Positions 33,649-46,470 of a stretch of 64,000 nt of DNA are shown piece by piece (position 1 is the stretch's first letter; the number at the start of each line of letters is the position of its first letter). The notes under the pieces were generated by a model that was given only the letters and a program-made list of their open reading frames with translations, ran no database searches and had not been told where the DNA came from. The DNA is from Perca fluviatilis (Eukaryota; Chordata; Actinopteri; Perciformes; Percidae). A program made the translations under genes and the position numbers. Location: the NCBI RefSeq assembly GCF_010015445.1, contig NC_053118.1, forward strand, positions 10,032,907-10,096,906, given 5' to 3'.

Positions 33649-34880
33649 AATACATACTGAATAATTCACAATATTTTAGTAGTAAAGTTTAGTGAAGACT
33701 TAAACTAATGAGCTCCACTTACCTGCACCACGTAGGAAAAGCACTTTGGGGCCACTAAAAAGCTGAACAGAATCAGAGTAGACTTGCCACGAGATTCTCA
33801 GGCTGATTAAATTCTTGATGAGCGAGGTTTTTCGGCAGAGCATGGTTGGTCCTATACGTTAACACCTGCATGATGTCCAGTGCTGTACGGTAACTACCTC
33901 CCCGCAACACATGCTATCACACCCTCGAGACACGCTTTGGCAGGCACAGCTGGATCTACAATTGTAAGATGCGTGTGCATACATTAACATAACAATGAAG
34001 CCAGAGAGGTTTTAAGGAGAGAATAAAAAAGCACTGAAGATTTCCAAAGAGCATTAAATGATGGCAACTTTCTATTTACAACATGTATGCTTTACCTCAA
34101 GGTGAATACTGGGGCAGGCATACATTTACATGAATTAGCATGTTTAAGGAGTGTGGGGACACTGGCTTTTCGTAACAAACAGACAAAGTCGATAAATCAA
34201 AATGAGGACCAGCCGCTCAAGTGATTGTTGTGCCTCTCTGGTCACCAGAGAGGAATGAGTGTGCAGAAGCCTCGCCAAATGGGGTGAAGCTCAGTGGTCC
34301 ATAATTCAAAAATGAATATTTATAAGTAGGAGCTCAGTGGACTTGGTCTAGGGGGAAATAATTGGGTAGACAGTAGGAGACTAGAATCACACCCCCATTC
34401 AGGGAGAGTAGAAGAAGCCCTGCAGTCATTATGAAGACAATGTGTTTCGGTGACATCCATACTGTTCCTTAATTTGTTTAGTTATGGAGGGAGTGGAGTT
34501 AGTGGTAGCGCTGTATGTGGACTTTGAGATATTTGGTATTTTTCTAAACTATGAGCTTGACTGTTCACACTGTAAGCAGCTGATTTTGGGCCAGCAATAG
34601 CTGACTCCAAATCCATCAGTTAAGTGAATAAGCCATCAATAACTAATTGGGTGACATTAATAACACATAAATAAATAAAAAAAACCTTTCCTACCATGAG
34701 CTGACATAAAACTTTAACAGCACCAGTTCAGGTTTAGCAACACTAATTTAATCAAAGATCTAGAAATCTCTTTAAAATATAGCCACGTGTAAAAGGACAA
34801 AGCTTTTCCTTTTTTCAGTACCGGATAACCTGCTGCTGACAAACTTTAATTTATACAAGCCCCACAAAACAGGGAAAAAC

Positions 34881-34887
34881 ATATATG

Positions 34888-34942
<55 letters not shown>
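34881..34942. repeat. (TA)n microsatellite
   Basis: About 30 TA units with two tg interruptions near its left end. Confidence 0.9.
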
Positions 34943-34944
<2 letters not shown>

Positions 34945-35005
34945 TATTGACATAAGACAAACCAGTAAGAGAAAACCTAAATTGTTCTTGTTGTTGTAGT
35001 AATAG

Positions 35006-35468
35006 TAGTCTCGCATTGCCAGACCTTCCTCCACAGCGCTGCGGCAGAGGGTCTGGCTCGTCCACATAGCAGTCCAGGATGGGAGAAAAACGTGCTCTGG
35101 TTTATTGGCATTTCTTTAAACCAATCACAATCCTCTTGGGCGGCGCTTGCCGCTGGTCGGAGCACCAGCGCAAAATAGCCTTGGGAAGGAACTTGTTTGG
35201 GTGGAACATGTGCACGTTCAAAAGTTGTTTTAATCGTGCGAGAGAAAACTCAGATTGGACAGATAGTCTAGCTAGCTGTCTGGATTTACCCTGCAGAGAT
35301 CTGAGGAGCAGTTAACCATAGTCCTCAGAAATCCACCGGAGTTTAAAATGCCAAAAAAAAAAAAAAAAGCGGAAGGTGACAGACATCCGGCCGAAATGAG
35401 GGACATCCGGCGTAATATCCGGTGGCACCTGAACAATCCCAGAAGTGAAACGTCGCCAATATGGACTA
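35006..35468. mobile_element. Mutator-like MITE, 9-bp target duplication, copy 1
   Basis: 463-bp element. Ends tagtctcgcattgcc and ...atatggacta have only short inverted similarity (TAGTCt / gGACTA). Flanked by TAGTAATAG (34997-35005) and TAGAAATAG (35469-35477), 8 of 9 identical. A 9-bp duplication suggests a MULE-type origin. The interior (gtgctctggtttattggcat, ttctttaaaccaatcacaat, ggatttaccctgcagagatc) is nearly identical to 47223-47680. The family also occurs at 10655 and 60690. Confidence 0.65.
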
Positions 35469-36780
35469 TAGAAATAGTAATATAGTAAATATTATCAATT
35501 AGATGAAAAGAATAAGAGGCAAAACGTCTTGGGCTTGAGACAGCAAAATACCATCAGATTAAAATGCAATCTTATGAGTTCCTGTTCCAGACTTGGACTC
35601 TAACAGTGTTAGAAAAGGAGACGTCATCGACTCTGACAAGATAACAACTGACGACATCAAACTCTGTATTATGATTGTATTTCACACATAAATAAGTTAC
35701 TGTTTGAGGCTTACGTTAGGGCATTTTCTGTACTATCCTGTAGTGTGGAAACTGTCTCCTTATGTTCACAAGTAAAAATGAACTTTGATATAACTTCAGT
35801 GGTTCCGTCTACCCTTTGATAATGAAATTATTCTAACAACTTGATACCCTGAATATCATCGTGGGTTCCTAATAGCAAGTGTGTCAATAGCTAGAACATA
35901 CGGTAGTGGAGAGAGGAGACAACCTTGACAAGTTTCTTCAAAGCTATTCCAGAACTTTTTCCTCGCTATGGCATTGGAGAGCATGAGTTATCTTTTCACG
36001 TAAAAAGAATTAAAAATGACTTGCTTCATTTCCATTAAGGCAAGCCAGCAGGCAAGATGATGGATAACCGATCAATCCCTTGGAAAGCTGTACAGGTGCC
36101 GGTGCCGTTGCTGTTGTTGCATATTGTTGCATATGGCCATGAAAGCCTTGCGTTAGCTCTCAGCTAACACAAAGGTGTATACAAAACTCTCCCTCCTTTC
36201 TGGTGATCAACATTTAACAAGGTTAAAACATAGAAATGGTACATTTACAAGGAGTGTGATGGGGTCTGTTTGTTATAGTGTCTAACCAAGCTGGAGAATC
36301 GAGTCCTGGGAAGAGTTTGTTGTGTTTGAGTACAGAAAGCCTAGTTTAGTGTTATCAGTGTCATGGCTCAATATTTAGCTGATTTTGACAATGTGGATGA
36401 GTCAAGTCACCTATTGTGAGATTTCAGAACAAGACATCACATTGAGCGAGACTTGGTTAGATTTAGAGAAGGTTATGGTTTTCCCATAATGTAGTCAGGC
36501 ACTGACTGCACTAATAGTGGACGGGCATTGGAGGTTGACAATTGCCCCGAGCAATTACATTGCAGCCCGTGTTGTAGCTCCCGGCTGCAGCGCTCTCGCT
36601 CAATACTGGACCAATTTTAAAAATTGTTGTGCCCATTATTCACTTAGACACTAAAACATGGGAAAATAGGGTTGAAAAATACCAAAGTTTCCCTTTAATG
36701 GTTGCAAGTCTGGAGCACTGACAGTTACTAGAAACTCACTTTAGCAGTGGCCTAAGTAATGAGTGTAATAGTTTTTAGAC

Positions 36781-37290
36781 ATAATTTGCAATGGCTGGGA
36801 CGATATGCGTTTGTCCCGATTCGATCCATTCCTGATAAGTGGGTGCCGATTGGATTTGTATTGCGATTTTCACTTATTGCGATTCTAGAAGTATTGCGTT
36901 TCGATAGTATTGAGGATTGCGATTTTCTTTTCCTTCTCTAACAAAACCATAAGTTGAATAATACACTTTTAGAGACAATATATTATGAGACATTTCCAAA
37001 AAAACTAATTGTTTTCAAGAAAGAATGCACATCACAAGTCAGTCAGTCAGTCAGTCCGACATCTATTTCATTTGTAAAGAAGTCCATAACATGGATATTC
37101 TGTATTTCCTGCTTTCATTCTGTTTTGATGGAAACGGATATGATGTAGTCGCCATCAGCGGTACCATATAAACCGAAAATATTAAGGTGAATCATTGGTA
37201 AAAAACATGAAAAAATATTGAATCCAGTTTTAAAATCTTCCCAAAAAAACGTCACAATACATACGAATTTGGCCCCCATCCCTATCATTT
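36781..37290. mobile_element. Possible decayed hAT element
   Basis: Repeated 'attgcgatt' and 'cgattcgatcc' motifs after ctgggacgatatgcgtttgt are like subterminal parts of fish hAT elements. The putative right side (ggcccccatccctatc) does not pair clearly. Ends uncertain. Confidence 0.3.
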
Positions 37291-38144
37291 GCATCATGAG
37301 CTGTTAAAATGTGTATCCTTTCAGATAATATTTGGACAGAACTGGAAAGCTTTGAATGGCTACAGTCAATTTCATTTGCCAGTGGGGCTGTAGTCTTAGC
37401 AGGGCTATCAGATGGCCATCACATGCACACGTAGCCAACTTCATGTTGACAATACACACATCAGTTGAGTTTCAGTGTTCTTTCTGTAGAAAATCACTTG
37501 TTGATTTTATTACTGGCAGTGGGTATTGCTGGTAATCAGCAGTCTATATGCATCACAAAACAGCCAAACTTTCGCATGTATACATCAGTGGCTGTGCCAA
37601 ACTTTTCATCAGAAGCCCCCCGGACCCATACAGCACCTAGCCGAAACCACAGCCTCCCTTCACTCCTGCCAGCTTAAGTGGACTCTAATAAAGTTGCTCT
37701 TTGATGCATTAATAACCTCTTCCTCCCTACTGGGCTGTGGGGCCAACTTCCAAACAGCACCCCACATATCCTCGGCTGACATGCGCTCTTTAATTATTTC
37801 TTTCTATGAGTGTTGGAGCGAAACGAGGGCAAGAGGAAAGTGATGACATACTTCTAATGAATCCTTGAATAAATAATACTGCTGTCTAAGCTTAAGGCAT
37901 CCTCTACCAGCCTAACTGGGAGAGAGGTGAAATGCAGAGGAAGCGGAGAGAGGGTGAATTAATGGAAATAAAATAAAAATTGGATATGGAAGTAGAGAAC
38001 ACACCTCGAACTACAGTGACCCCTATTGTACAAGATTCCACCACAGCCTGTTTACATCAATGACTATGTTTACATTCACATAATGTTCCATTTTTTTGCC
38101 CTTATTTTCCGAAAATAATTCCGACCAAGCTGTTTACATGGCAA

Positions 38145-38537
38145 AAAATATTCCCCAAAATTATGCATATGCCTATTTTTGAAAAGTACGTGCTGTAGTA
38201 CAACCAGCAGAAGAGTATTTATCTGTGAGGTAGGTTTAGAGACACAACTCTATTTAATTATTAAAATATAAAATGTTTTGGGCAAAACATATTCCCCAAA
38301 ATTATATTATGCTTATTTTTGAAAACTACGTGCTGTAGGGGGCCTTCTATGTGCAGAGGAATTTTGGAGACATGACTGTAATTATGACATATATTAAAAC
38401 ATTTTGGCAAAAAATATTTACCAAAATGATGAATATGCTTCTTTTTTTTTTTTTAAGTAATTGCTGTAGTACAACTAGCAGGAGACAAGTTATAATTGAG
38501 GTAAGTTTGGAGACACTACCTTATTTAATAATTTAAT
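38145..38537. repeat. Three divergent tandem repeats of about 123-140 bp
   Basis: Three successive blocks begin at about 38145, 38285 and 38408. Each carries a version of attccccaaaattat, atgctta/cctatttttgaaa, acgtgctgtag, gaggtaggtttagagacac and a TTTAATTA-like AT block. The third is interrupted by a T run. Low sequence identity implies an old duplication. Confidence 0.65.
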
Positions 38538-39108
38538 GAATACATATTATTGTTGTATCTCTTTTCGGTGTTGTAGTTTGTAGACGGTCCCTAAGCACTC
38601 GTCTTACTGCCGTCTCACCGCCGGCTGCTCGTAGAGACCAATGTTATTTCTCCAGGTTTTGATGAAAATGAGTTTGTAGCTCGTTGTTAACCTTACTACG
38701 TTAGGAAAGATGCGTCTTTTGTGATTTAATAACATTTCGCTATAGAGTAATTGATCCCGGAAGTTTGAATCTGTGAATATCTTTCTAACTTTGCTCACGT
38801 TTATAAAACAGAGGGCACAGATTATGAATCCATGCGCACGGTATTGTTTGATTTTTTCTCAGCTGACCCCAGGGGGGCTCCGTAGCCACGGGTCAAAAAC
38901 ACATGGCGAAAAACTTTCACTAGGACCTGGCCGTAGCGTTGGTTACCACTGAAGGTGAACTGACGAACTGGCGAGTAGTGGATGAATAGCCGGTGTAATT
39001 TACTGGGTGGGGTTGATTACTGGAACGAGCCAATGGTGCGAGACACTGCAGGGGATAATCATCCAGGAGAGAGGGAGCCAGAGCGACACGCCCACAATCA
39101 CTCACAAG

Positions 39109-39957
39109 CAGTGTTCGAAACTGTTCCGTCATTCACTCGCTCACTATTCCCTATATAGTGTTTATTAAACAGTGAACCATGTAGGGAAACACTAAACGAG
39201 ATCTCGGACACTCACTGAAAACACATCGTTGCGTGACTTGTGTCAGTAGATGCAACGGTTATCTTTGTGACAGGAGGCGGGCGCGCCCAGCGTCATGTAA
39301 ACACACCAAAACAACAATACTTCTAATACGTCCCTGAAACAAACCGAAGACTCAGGAGAATAGTAGAAAGGCCACGCCTCTTTAGGAGAGTAGCGGCAGG
39401 TCCTGAGTGTATTGATTCCCACTGGACAAGTGAACGGGAACACAGATTATGAGCACTTATTTCGCCCCATAGTCACCAAAGTAGATATTGGACCCGTTTT
39501 TCCAGATCTGTTTCTGTCTCAGTAACAAACTCTCGCGAGATCTGGCAACACTGAGAATCTAATGTCAACTAACGTTTGTGAACGTCCTAACAAAACTAAG
39601 CTCCATGATGCTAAATATGTCTTTTAGCTCTGTAAATATCTAACGTTAGAAAAAGACCATATTAATAAATTATTTAAATATACTGTAACTTTTCATCCAT
39701 CCACACAACGTTCGCTGCACGTTCAAACGAGGCCCCGTCCCTTTAGGATACAGGAAGTGTGTACCGTTACATACCACTGGCTCTGCTTGAAATGCTCCAT
39801 CTTTAGTATAGAGGATCTTTGACTCAAATTAGCAGTGCTTGGGGGGATTTTATAGTGGACTTTATAGTGAATGAAATGAATTCGAACACCGCCGCAAAGT
39901 GACAAACACACTATGTAGTGCACTATTTCCGTGATAGGGAACGATTTCAAACACAGC
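39109..39957. mobile_element. TIR element of the gctgtgttcg family, copy 2
   Basis: 849-bp element. Left end gcagtgttcgaaactgttcc; right end, reverse-complemented, agctgtgtttgaaatcgttc. Next to both ends are inverted 'ccctatatagtg / cactatgtagtgcacta' motifs. The shorter relative 17095-17545 lies in the opposite orientation. The interior shows no transposase. The superfamily is unresolved because no clean target duplication was seen. Confidence 0.6.
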
Positions 39958-40181
39958 TCCAGAGACTGACAGACAGAGACAGCAGGGAAGGGAAACCGGG
40001 GAAACGTGAGGAAAGGGGAGGTGGCAAGGCCAAATCACGACAAAGTCCCTACATACTAACTAAAGAAAAACTCTTTGTTTGGTACAGATCATTGCAAAAA
40101 ATATAAAACACGTATTATTTTACAATGGAAATGAGAATAATGATACAAAAATGCTCATTCCCTCCCATATCGTGAATCCTA

Positions 40182-40243
40182 TCAGTCAGAATATCAGTCA
40201 AAATAATCTCAATCAGATATTTCACTCGTATCGTGCAGCCCTA
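40182..40243. repeat. hAT-like right-end remnant
   Basis: The sequence tcactcgtatcgtgcagccc followed by ta matches the right-end style of other hAT elements here (cagcccta). No partner end was found. A similar remnant, attatattgtgcagccctac, ends at 41997. Confidence 0.35.
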
Positions 40244-40286
40244 GTACACATGATTGACCCGTGCAGCAGCTGGATGTTTATACCCG

Positions 40287-40421
<135 letters not shown>

Positions 40422-41314
40422 CACCAACCGTCCTTCACAGTGGCCATTTCTCTACTTATCAGAGTCAGTGTGAGATTGAGTGCCATCACCCACACTCTGT
40501 TGCCATAGTGAAGGGAGACGGAAGGCAGCTTGAGTGACAGCTGGTCCCACCACACACATTTTCTCCTCCTTCATGCTTCTTTTTGTGCAGTCACTTCATA
40601 CTTGGTGGCTCGGTCACTGACACATAGTGTAACTGATCGCCTGTCTAAGTGTCCTGTCAGCACACTGGGTAGAAGATTGGCCAGTGTTTTTGTCACAGAA
40701 AATGCGGTCAACCAATAATGTTTCTGTGTTTCTGACTCTTGCCAGTCGACAATGGCAGTGATCGCTACCCCCATTTTGTTGTAGCGGCCCCAAAATCGTG
40801 ACTTCCTCCCGCAGTTCACAGCATGCTACAGTTTTAATTATTATTATATATACTGTATACATGCCTTGTCATAGACTTCATTTCCTGCATTCTGACACAC
40901 ACCTTTATGCACCAATTTACGGTGGAAATACCTTTTATTTAGCCTATGCGAAGAAGAAAAACACAGATGATAATTCAAAATATAACAAAATTATAATGGA
41001 AAGTATGTTGTTGCGTGCCATTGGGCATTTGTAAGTGGGTATATGGAAATCTTGGAGCTTTCTTAGTGGGAATACTGCGTATACCTGCGTATCACGTAGA
41101 CTACACCACTGCCTTTGTGATCCATGGGCATGCTGCGTATTTAAGTTTTTTACTATATTGGGTTATTGGACAGTTTTTATTATACAATGTTGTGAATATT
41201 TTGAGGAATTCCCCATATGTCTTTTTATTTATTTATTACAGATGTGCGTATGATGAGGATATTGTAATAATGTGTTAATCCTTCATCCTTTCCTTCCCTC
41301 ACTTGCTCGCTCAG

Positions 41315-41518
41315 ATCGGCCAGCTGGTGTTCAAGGGGATGAAGCGTCTGAACAGGATCCAGTCCATCGTGTTTGAGACGGCCTACAACACCAACGAGAA
41401 CCTGCTCATCTGCGCTCCGACTGGCGCCGGCAAGACCAACATCGCCATGCTGACCGTGCTCCACGAGATCCACCAGCACCTGCAGCCCGGGGGCGTCATC
41501 AAGAAGGACGAATTCAAG
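41315..41518 (+). CDS. ascc3: ASCC3 internal exon 5 of 7 visible (Walker A exon, RecA1 start)
   Basis: 204-nt exon (68 codons, phase 0 both ends) between gctcgctcag and gtctga. It reads IGQLVFKGMKRLNRIQSIVF, ETAYNTNENLLICAPTGAGK, then TNIAMLTVLHEIHQHLQPGG and VIKKDEFK. NRIQS with the preceding aromatic is the Q-motif-like segment. APTGAGKT at 41414-41437 is motif I, binding ATP phosphates. Compared with the human sequence as I remember it, there is one extra residue in the QHLQPGGV loop. GC content is clearly higher than the surrounding intron. This opens the first of ASCC3's two helicase cassettes. Confidence 0.98.
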
Positions 41519-41808
41519 GTCTGACGCCGACACACAAACACACAATCTATCCAGCTGCTGAACTCCCCAACACTAAATCTTAGCACAACAGCGCAAAAGT
41601 GCAATAAATAACACCAGCACTTTTTTTGCACTTCACACTTTGGTATTGGTACCATATTGGTAGACAACGGCACTTTTAACCGTCATTCTTTTTTTTTTTA
41701 GTGGTGCCTTTCAGATTCAATATGTTCAATATATCCATAAAAGAATGTTTGAAATGATTTCCTTTTATTTGTTTTAAATTCAACAAGCAATGTATTGTAT
41801 TAGAATAA

Positions 41809-41812
<4 letters not shown>

Positions 41813-41846
<34 letters not shown>
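41813..41846. repeat. (TA)n microsatellite
   Basis: About 17 TA units, followed 150 bp later by an hAT right-end remnant at 41980-41997. Confidence 0.9.
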
Positions 41847-41850
<4 letters not shown>

Positions 41851-42059
41851 TAAGAATACTGAAAAGCAGCAGAAATGCAGAACTGAGTACATTATATCTG
41901 TTTATGTATCGCGAGTGATATCGTTATCTCGATATCTCGATATTCAATAACATTATCGCATATTGCATATCTTCCATTATATTGTGCAGCCCTACTCTAT
42001 TCTATTCACAAACAGAGAGATCCAGAATAAGGGGTAGCTTATGGTGCTATGGTGGATAT

Positions 42060-42579
42060 TAGGGCTGAACAATTAATCTTTTTCAGAATCGAAATCGCGA
42101 TTTGAAAGAATGCGTTTAGCTAATCGTGAAGAACGCGATTAATCAAATGTGAATCATTTAGTTAAAATGTTTGTTGTAACATCTGATTTAACGTATTTTA
42201 TTCCTCTTTTCACTATTATATATACTGTTTTTTCACAAGATAAATGCTGGAATAATGTTCAGTGGAGCTTTCATTTATTTTGTATTACTTTAACGTGATG
42301 GCAGTATGTAGCGAAAGGAAAATTGCAAATCAAAACGTAATCTTTTTTTTTTTTTTTTTTGATAATTTTTTTGTGGCATTTTTAAGCCTTAATTATGACA
42401 GGATAGCTTAGACATTAGAAGGGAGAGAGAAGGGAATGTCATGCAGCAAAAGGCTGCAGGTCGGAGTCAAACCTGCAGCCGCTGCGTCGAGGACTGAGCC
42501 TATGCATATTTGCGCACACTCTACCAGGTGAGCTAACCAGGCGCCCTTAGATTTTTCCCCCCCAAATTGTTCAGCCCCA
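42060..42579. mobile_element. hAT MITE with 8-bp target duplication and nested SINE
   Basis: Ends tagggctgaacaatt and aattgttcagcccca form a 15-bp TIR with one mismatch. Flanked by GTGGATAT (42052-42059) and GGGGATAT (42580-42587), 7 of 8. The left half has aatcgcgatt-type palindromes; much of the right half is a SINE in minus orientation (42342-42546). Confidence 0.8.
42342..42546 (-). mobile_element. tRNA-derived SINE with poly(A) tail
   Basis: On the minus strand: gggcgcctggttagctcacc, tggtagagtgtgcgc (A-box TTAGCTCACCTGGTAGAG), then ggctgcaggtttgactccga (B-box near 42461-42473), a body with gctgcatgacattcccttct, and a terminal A run (T run at 42342-42360 on +). A tRNA-like head with both polymerase III boxes plus a non-tRNA body identifies a SINE rather than a tRNA gene. 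A body fragment of the same family is at 30772-30878. Confidence 0.8.
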
Positions 42580-42965
42580 GGGGATATGATGCAATTTGAA
42601 TGAATGAAGGAATGAATAAAATCATTACTTAGAACGATTATATGAAAAAATAAATAAATAAATAAATAAATATAAATATATATATATATACACACATATA
42701 CAAATGATTAACAAAAAAACACAATGTATAAAAAAAATAAATAAATAAAGATCTCAACATAACACTTGAACTGTTTGAAAAGGCATAGCTAGAAGCCCCA
42801 GGCTTATCAGGTCCTACCCCCCGTCTTTACCACATCTAAATCACAGTCAAACGTGATAAATCAAACCATTATTATTATAAATAATACAAAAATACTACTC
42901 CAATTTATGTCCTACTTTATATATTAAGATAAGGAAGAACAAAAGTTTGATTACACATCACTGGG

Positions 42966-43123
42966 TCTGGGCAATATATCGATATTACATCGTCATCGAT
43001 ATATATACATTTTGGGTGTTAAAGTGAACTTTCTGAACTTACCAGACTGTTCTAGTTTTGTGAAAGCACCAGTAGCCAACCCTACAAAAATATCGGGATA
43101 TTTGGTGCTCTCCATATCGCCCA
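42966..43123. mobile_element. Small hAT-like MITE candidate
   Basis: About 158 bp with ends ctgggcaatatatcgatatt and aatatc..ccatatcgcccag. The inverted similarity is short (ctgggc-atat) and no target duplication was seen. Confidence 0.35.
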
Positions 43124-45051
43124 GCTCTACATATTGCACTGGTTGTTTGTAGGAAGTCTTTTTACTTGGACTGACTGTTATGTCAGTCAGAGTCACAGTC
43201 AGAATTCAAAAGAATTTCTGTGTAATGTCTAAGAATGTCTGCGATAACTGCTGAATATTTCCAGTGTCCCTCACAGCCCAGAGTCTCTCAACATGCCTCA
43301 TGGAGATTAAGCAGGCTCCTTGCTGAGACTCACACACCCCATGCAGAGATTCAGATCTGATCCTTGCAGCTTTGGATGCTGGGAGTTCATGCAGCATTTA
43401 AATGGGAGCTTTCTGATAGATTTAAGTCAAGGACAGCTAGATTTACTTGATTAGGTTTACCTCCAAGAGGCTTCGTCCGTTTTGCTAACTTGTGCAGCGT
43501 TTTCTTTTCATTTAAAGCTTGGCTAGGCAGTTCATTTTTGGTGTTGTTGGGCAAACATTCCATAATAATCTTTCAGCATATTGAAATTGGAGTGGCATGA
43601 GAGAAAACTAGACTTCTACATCTCCTCCTTGGCTCTAGCCTGTCAAGGAAGACTTTGGCCAATCACAGATCGTTTCAGAGACAGAGAGAGCGTTCCTATT
43701 GGCTGTTCTACAAATGCAGATGCACGTGCACATCCCTTCGGTGAAAGTTCTGCTAACCGCGGCCGAAGGCTCAGGGCTGCAGCTGATTCAAGGCTAAACT
43801 ATTAGATGAGAGACTTTGTTGTCACCCATCTATATACATAGAGGAATGAAATTCTGAAAAACAAATGAGTCCAGTTTACGGTCCAGGTAGCAGAAATGTA
43901 CAGTAGGGAGAACTGGTCTGCTGGGGTTAGCATTTAGCCTAGCACGAATACCGGCTCATTTGTGGCGTTTTACGACTCCTCTCACACAGCCTCCGGCGTG
44001 TGTTTGTTGAGACGGCAGCATTAGCCCAGCATTCAAAGCTTCGTAGAGGCTCAAGTAGCTCATTTTCACAGCTTCAGAAATAATCAATGGAGTGACACCG
44101 CTGTTCCACGTGCCTGTCTGCTGCTGCTGCTCTGCTCTCTGCTATGTTCACATTTTTGAGAATGTAATTAATAATTTCCTTAGTGATGTCTTATTTCACC
44201 CACCCGCAAACCATCCGCCTATTAATCAGAATGTTTATATTTATGATCCGACCAGCTCGATCCGCGGCTATAATTGCAGGCGCCGCCCAATGTATCCTCG
44301 CTTATAGCTCCTCCGGCGAGCCTCCTCGCTCCTTGAGACGGAGCGCTGAGATAGATTTCCGGGTCACAAGCCTGAGGAGTGAGGAGACAAGGAGGCACAA
44401 CATTGAGCACTGGGATAGGCCCCAGACGGAGGCTCATGTCATGACGTAGTTGAGATGAATCATCGTCGGTGGACAGCTACCTGTATGCAAAGATTTTTTT
44501 TTTCTTAATCTTTAGGCAAACTGAGAAAGGTATTAGCGTTCTCACTAATCAGGAACTGTACCGATTTAAGGCTGGTTCTCGGTGTCCACTGCACAGCTGT
44601 TTTGTCTAGGGGGGGGAAATGATAAACAGTATTGCATGATTTAAATCTGAGGCCAGTAAAGCATAATTGGGGAAAGCCTTACCTCCCTCCCTCCATGACT
44701 ACCTTCCTTCCTTCCTTTGTCAGAAATTGTGGTTTAACTTTGTTTGTTTTGTCTTTTCATCTTTCAAATCAATCGTTAGACAGTTTATGTGCGTGTTGTT
44801 TCAGAAGTTTATTATGAATACTTCATTTTGAAATAAAAAACAGGAGATGAAAGTGGTCAAAATTAAATACAACAAGAATGAGAAATTAGAACAGTAAATA
44901 TATGCACAAAAAGACAGCTATTGGCAACTTAGTCTAAAAATATTGGTACTTCTTCGTACACCCATTGTGTCAAATCGTAACACACACTCAGATAAATAAT
45001 TCAGACATCCAAAAGGCTTTGTTCTCTTTCACGTAGGCTTACACACACACG

Positions 45052-45152
<101 letters not shown>

Positions 45153-45418
45153 CGTTGCACTGTGCCAGCCAGTGAAGATAGCCACTTTTTCATACATCAC
45201 CATTAAACTTTACCCATGCAAGTGGCTGGCATCATATTTCTCAATAAATTGTGATTTGTGCTGGTTGCCAGGGAACAAATGATCCGGCCTCGGTTTGCTC
45301 ATTTATCACCACAGTGTCCTTCCAGTCCCACTCTCCTGTACCCCCCTTCCATTCCCCACTCTACCCCTATCTGTTCTCTGTCCTATTTATCTCTTTGTCC
45401 CTCTCCCTCTCTCTGTAG

Positions 45419-45559
45419 ATCGTATATGTGGCTCCTATGAAGGCCTTGGCAGCTGAGATGACTAATTACTTCAGTAAGCGACTGGAGCCACTGGGCATCA
45501 CAGTGAAAGAACTCACTGGAGACATGCAGCTAACCAAAGGAGAAATCCTACGAACACAG
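45419..45559 (+). CDS. ascc3: ASCC3 internal exon 6 of 7 visible (motifs Ia/Ib)
   Basis: 141-nt exon (47 codons, phase 0 both ends) between ctctctgtag and gtgcgc. It reads [40 protein letters not shown] and [17 protein letters not shown] is motif Ia; ELTGDM (TGD at 45515-45523) is the next RNA-contacting motif of Ski2-like helicases. The donor is weak (cag|gtgcgc instead of gtragt) and a (CA)47 tract begins 8 nt into the intron. A second CA tract lies 268 nt upstream, so this exon is flanked on both sides by sense-strand CA repeats. Confidence 0.97.
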
Positions 45560-45560
45560 G

Positions 45561-45663
<103 letters not shown>

Positions 45664-45831
45664 AGTTCTATTATGTCTCCAAAAAAATAGTTCAAACTAA
45701 GGGTACAAAAATCAGTCCCTCCTCCGGGTGCCCTCTGCTACACATGTTCTCTGTATGTTCTCTAGCACCCCCAAGTGGATTGGATTGTGACATTTATTGG
45801 AGCGAGAGTTCCATCATTTATTCTCCAAAAT

Positions 45832-46098
45832 GGGGGTGGCAGTAGCTCAGTCCGTATGGAGTTGGGTTAGGAACCGGAGGGTCGCTAGTTCAAGTCCCCG
45901 TACGATGCCAGTTCACCTCGCCAAGGTGCTCTTGAGCAAGGCACCGAACCCCCAACTGCTCGGGGGCGCTCCTCCAAGGAGCAGCCCCCCTCACTCTGAC
46001 ATCTCTCCATTAGTGTGTTTAGCATGTATAGGTCCTGAGCGTGTTTGTGAAATTGTGAATTTCCCCTCACGGGATAAATAAAGGCATTCTTCTTCTTC
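45832..46098 (+). mobile_element. tRNA-derived SINE (AFC-like), near complete
   Basis: Begins ggggtggcagtagctcagtc with A-box tagctcagtccgtatgg and B-box agttcaagtcccc (45887-45899). It continues gccagttcacctcgccaagg, tgagcaaggcaccgaacccc, catctctccattagtgtgtt and ends aatttcccctcacgggataa with a (TTC)n tail. The head looks like a tRNA, but the body and LINE-like tail show a retroposon. It resembles the AFC SINE of cichlids as I remember it. A truncated relative is at 17293-17450. Confidence 0.8.
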
Positions 46099-46214
46099 CT
46101 GGTTTCTGTCACTTTATATATCTTTCCAGTTCTGGTATCTGCATCTCAAGCCCCGTTTCTAGCCTTATTGTCAATGAAAAAGAAAAAAACATCACATTAG
46201 AACCAAAGGGACTG

Positions 46215-46470
46215 TAGCTCAAATATGACACAAGTTGATTTACAGTTTTGCCGGGCTTTTTCAGCGTAAAATAAAGCCACACTAGAGCGCCGCTTACTGT
46301 GCTCCGTGGCTGCAAAACAACAAGCTGCTGCTTCGGAAAACCCAAACTTATGCATGGTTAAATTTGGAATAGATGATCAAATTCAAAACCTAACTTTTCC
46401 AAAAAAAAAAAAAAAAAACTGATTCAGTTGGAATCTTAATTTTTTTAAACGATTCCCAATCCTAGCTGTA
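46215..46470. repeat. Degraded copy of the hAT MITE at 62442
   Basis: Shares ctttttcagcgtaaaataaa, gccacactagagcgccgctt, actgtgctccgtggctgcaa and the closing aacgattcccaatccta with 62442-62810 in the same orientation. It has a poly(A) interruption and no clean left end. Confidence 0.6.

Noticed and set aside
41225..41545. Minus-strand frame of 106 residues over the Walker A exon
   Set aside because: Shadow of the conserved + strand ASCC3 exon. The + strand has splice sites and family motifs; the minus strand has none.
45832..45900. tRNA gene
   Set aside because: A- and B-box-like sequences are present but the cloverleaf is not maintained, and a SINE body and tail follow. The same applies to 42470-42546.
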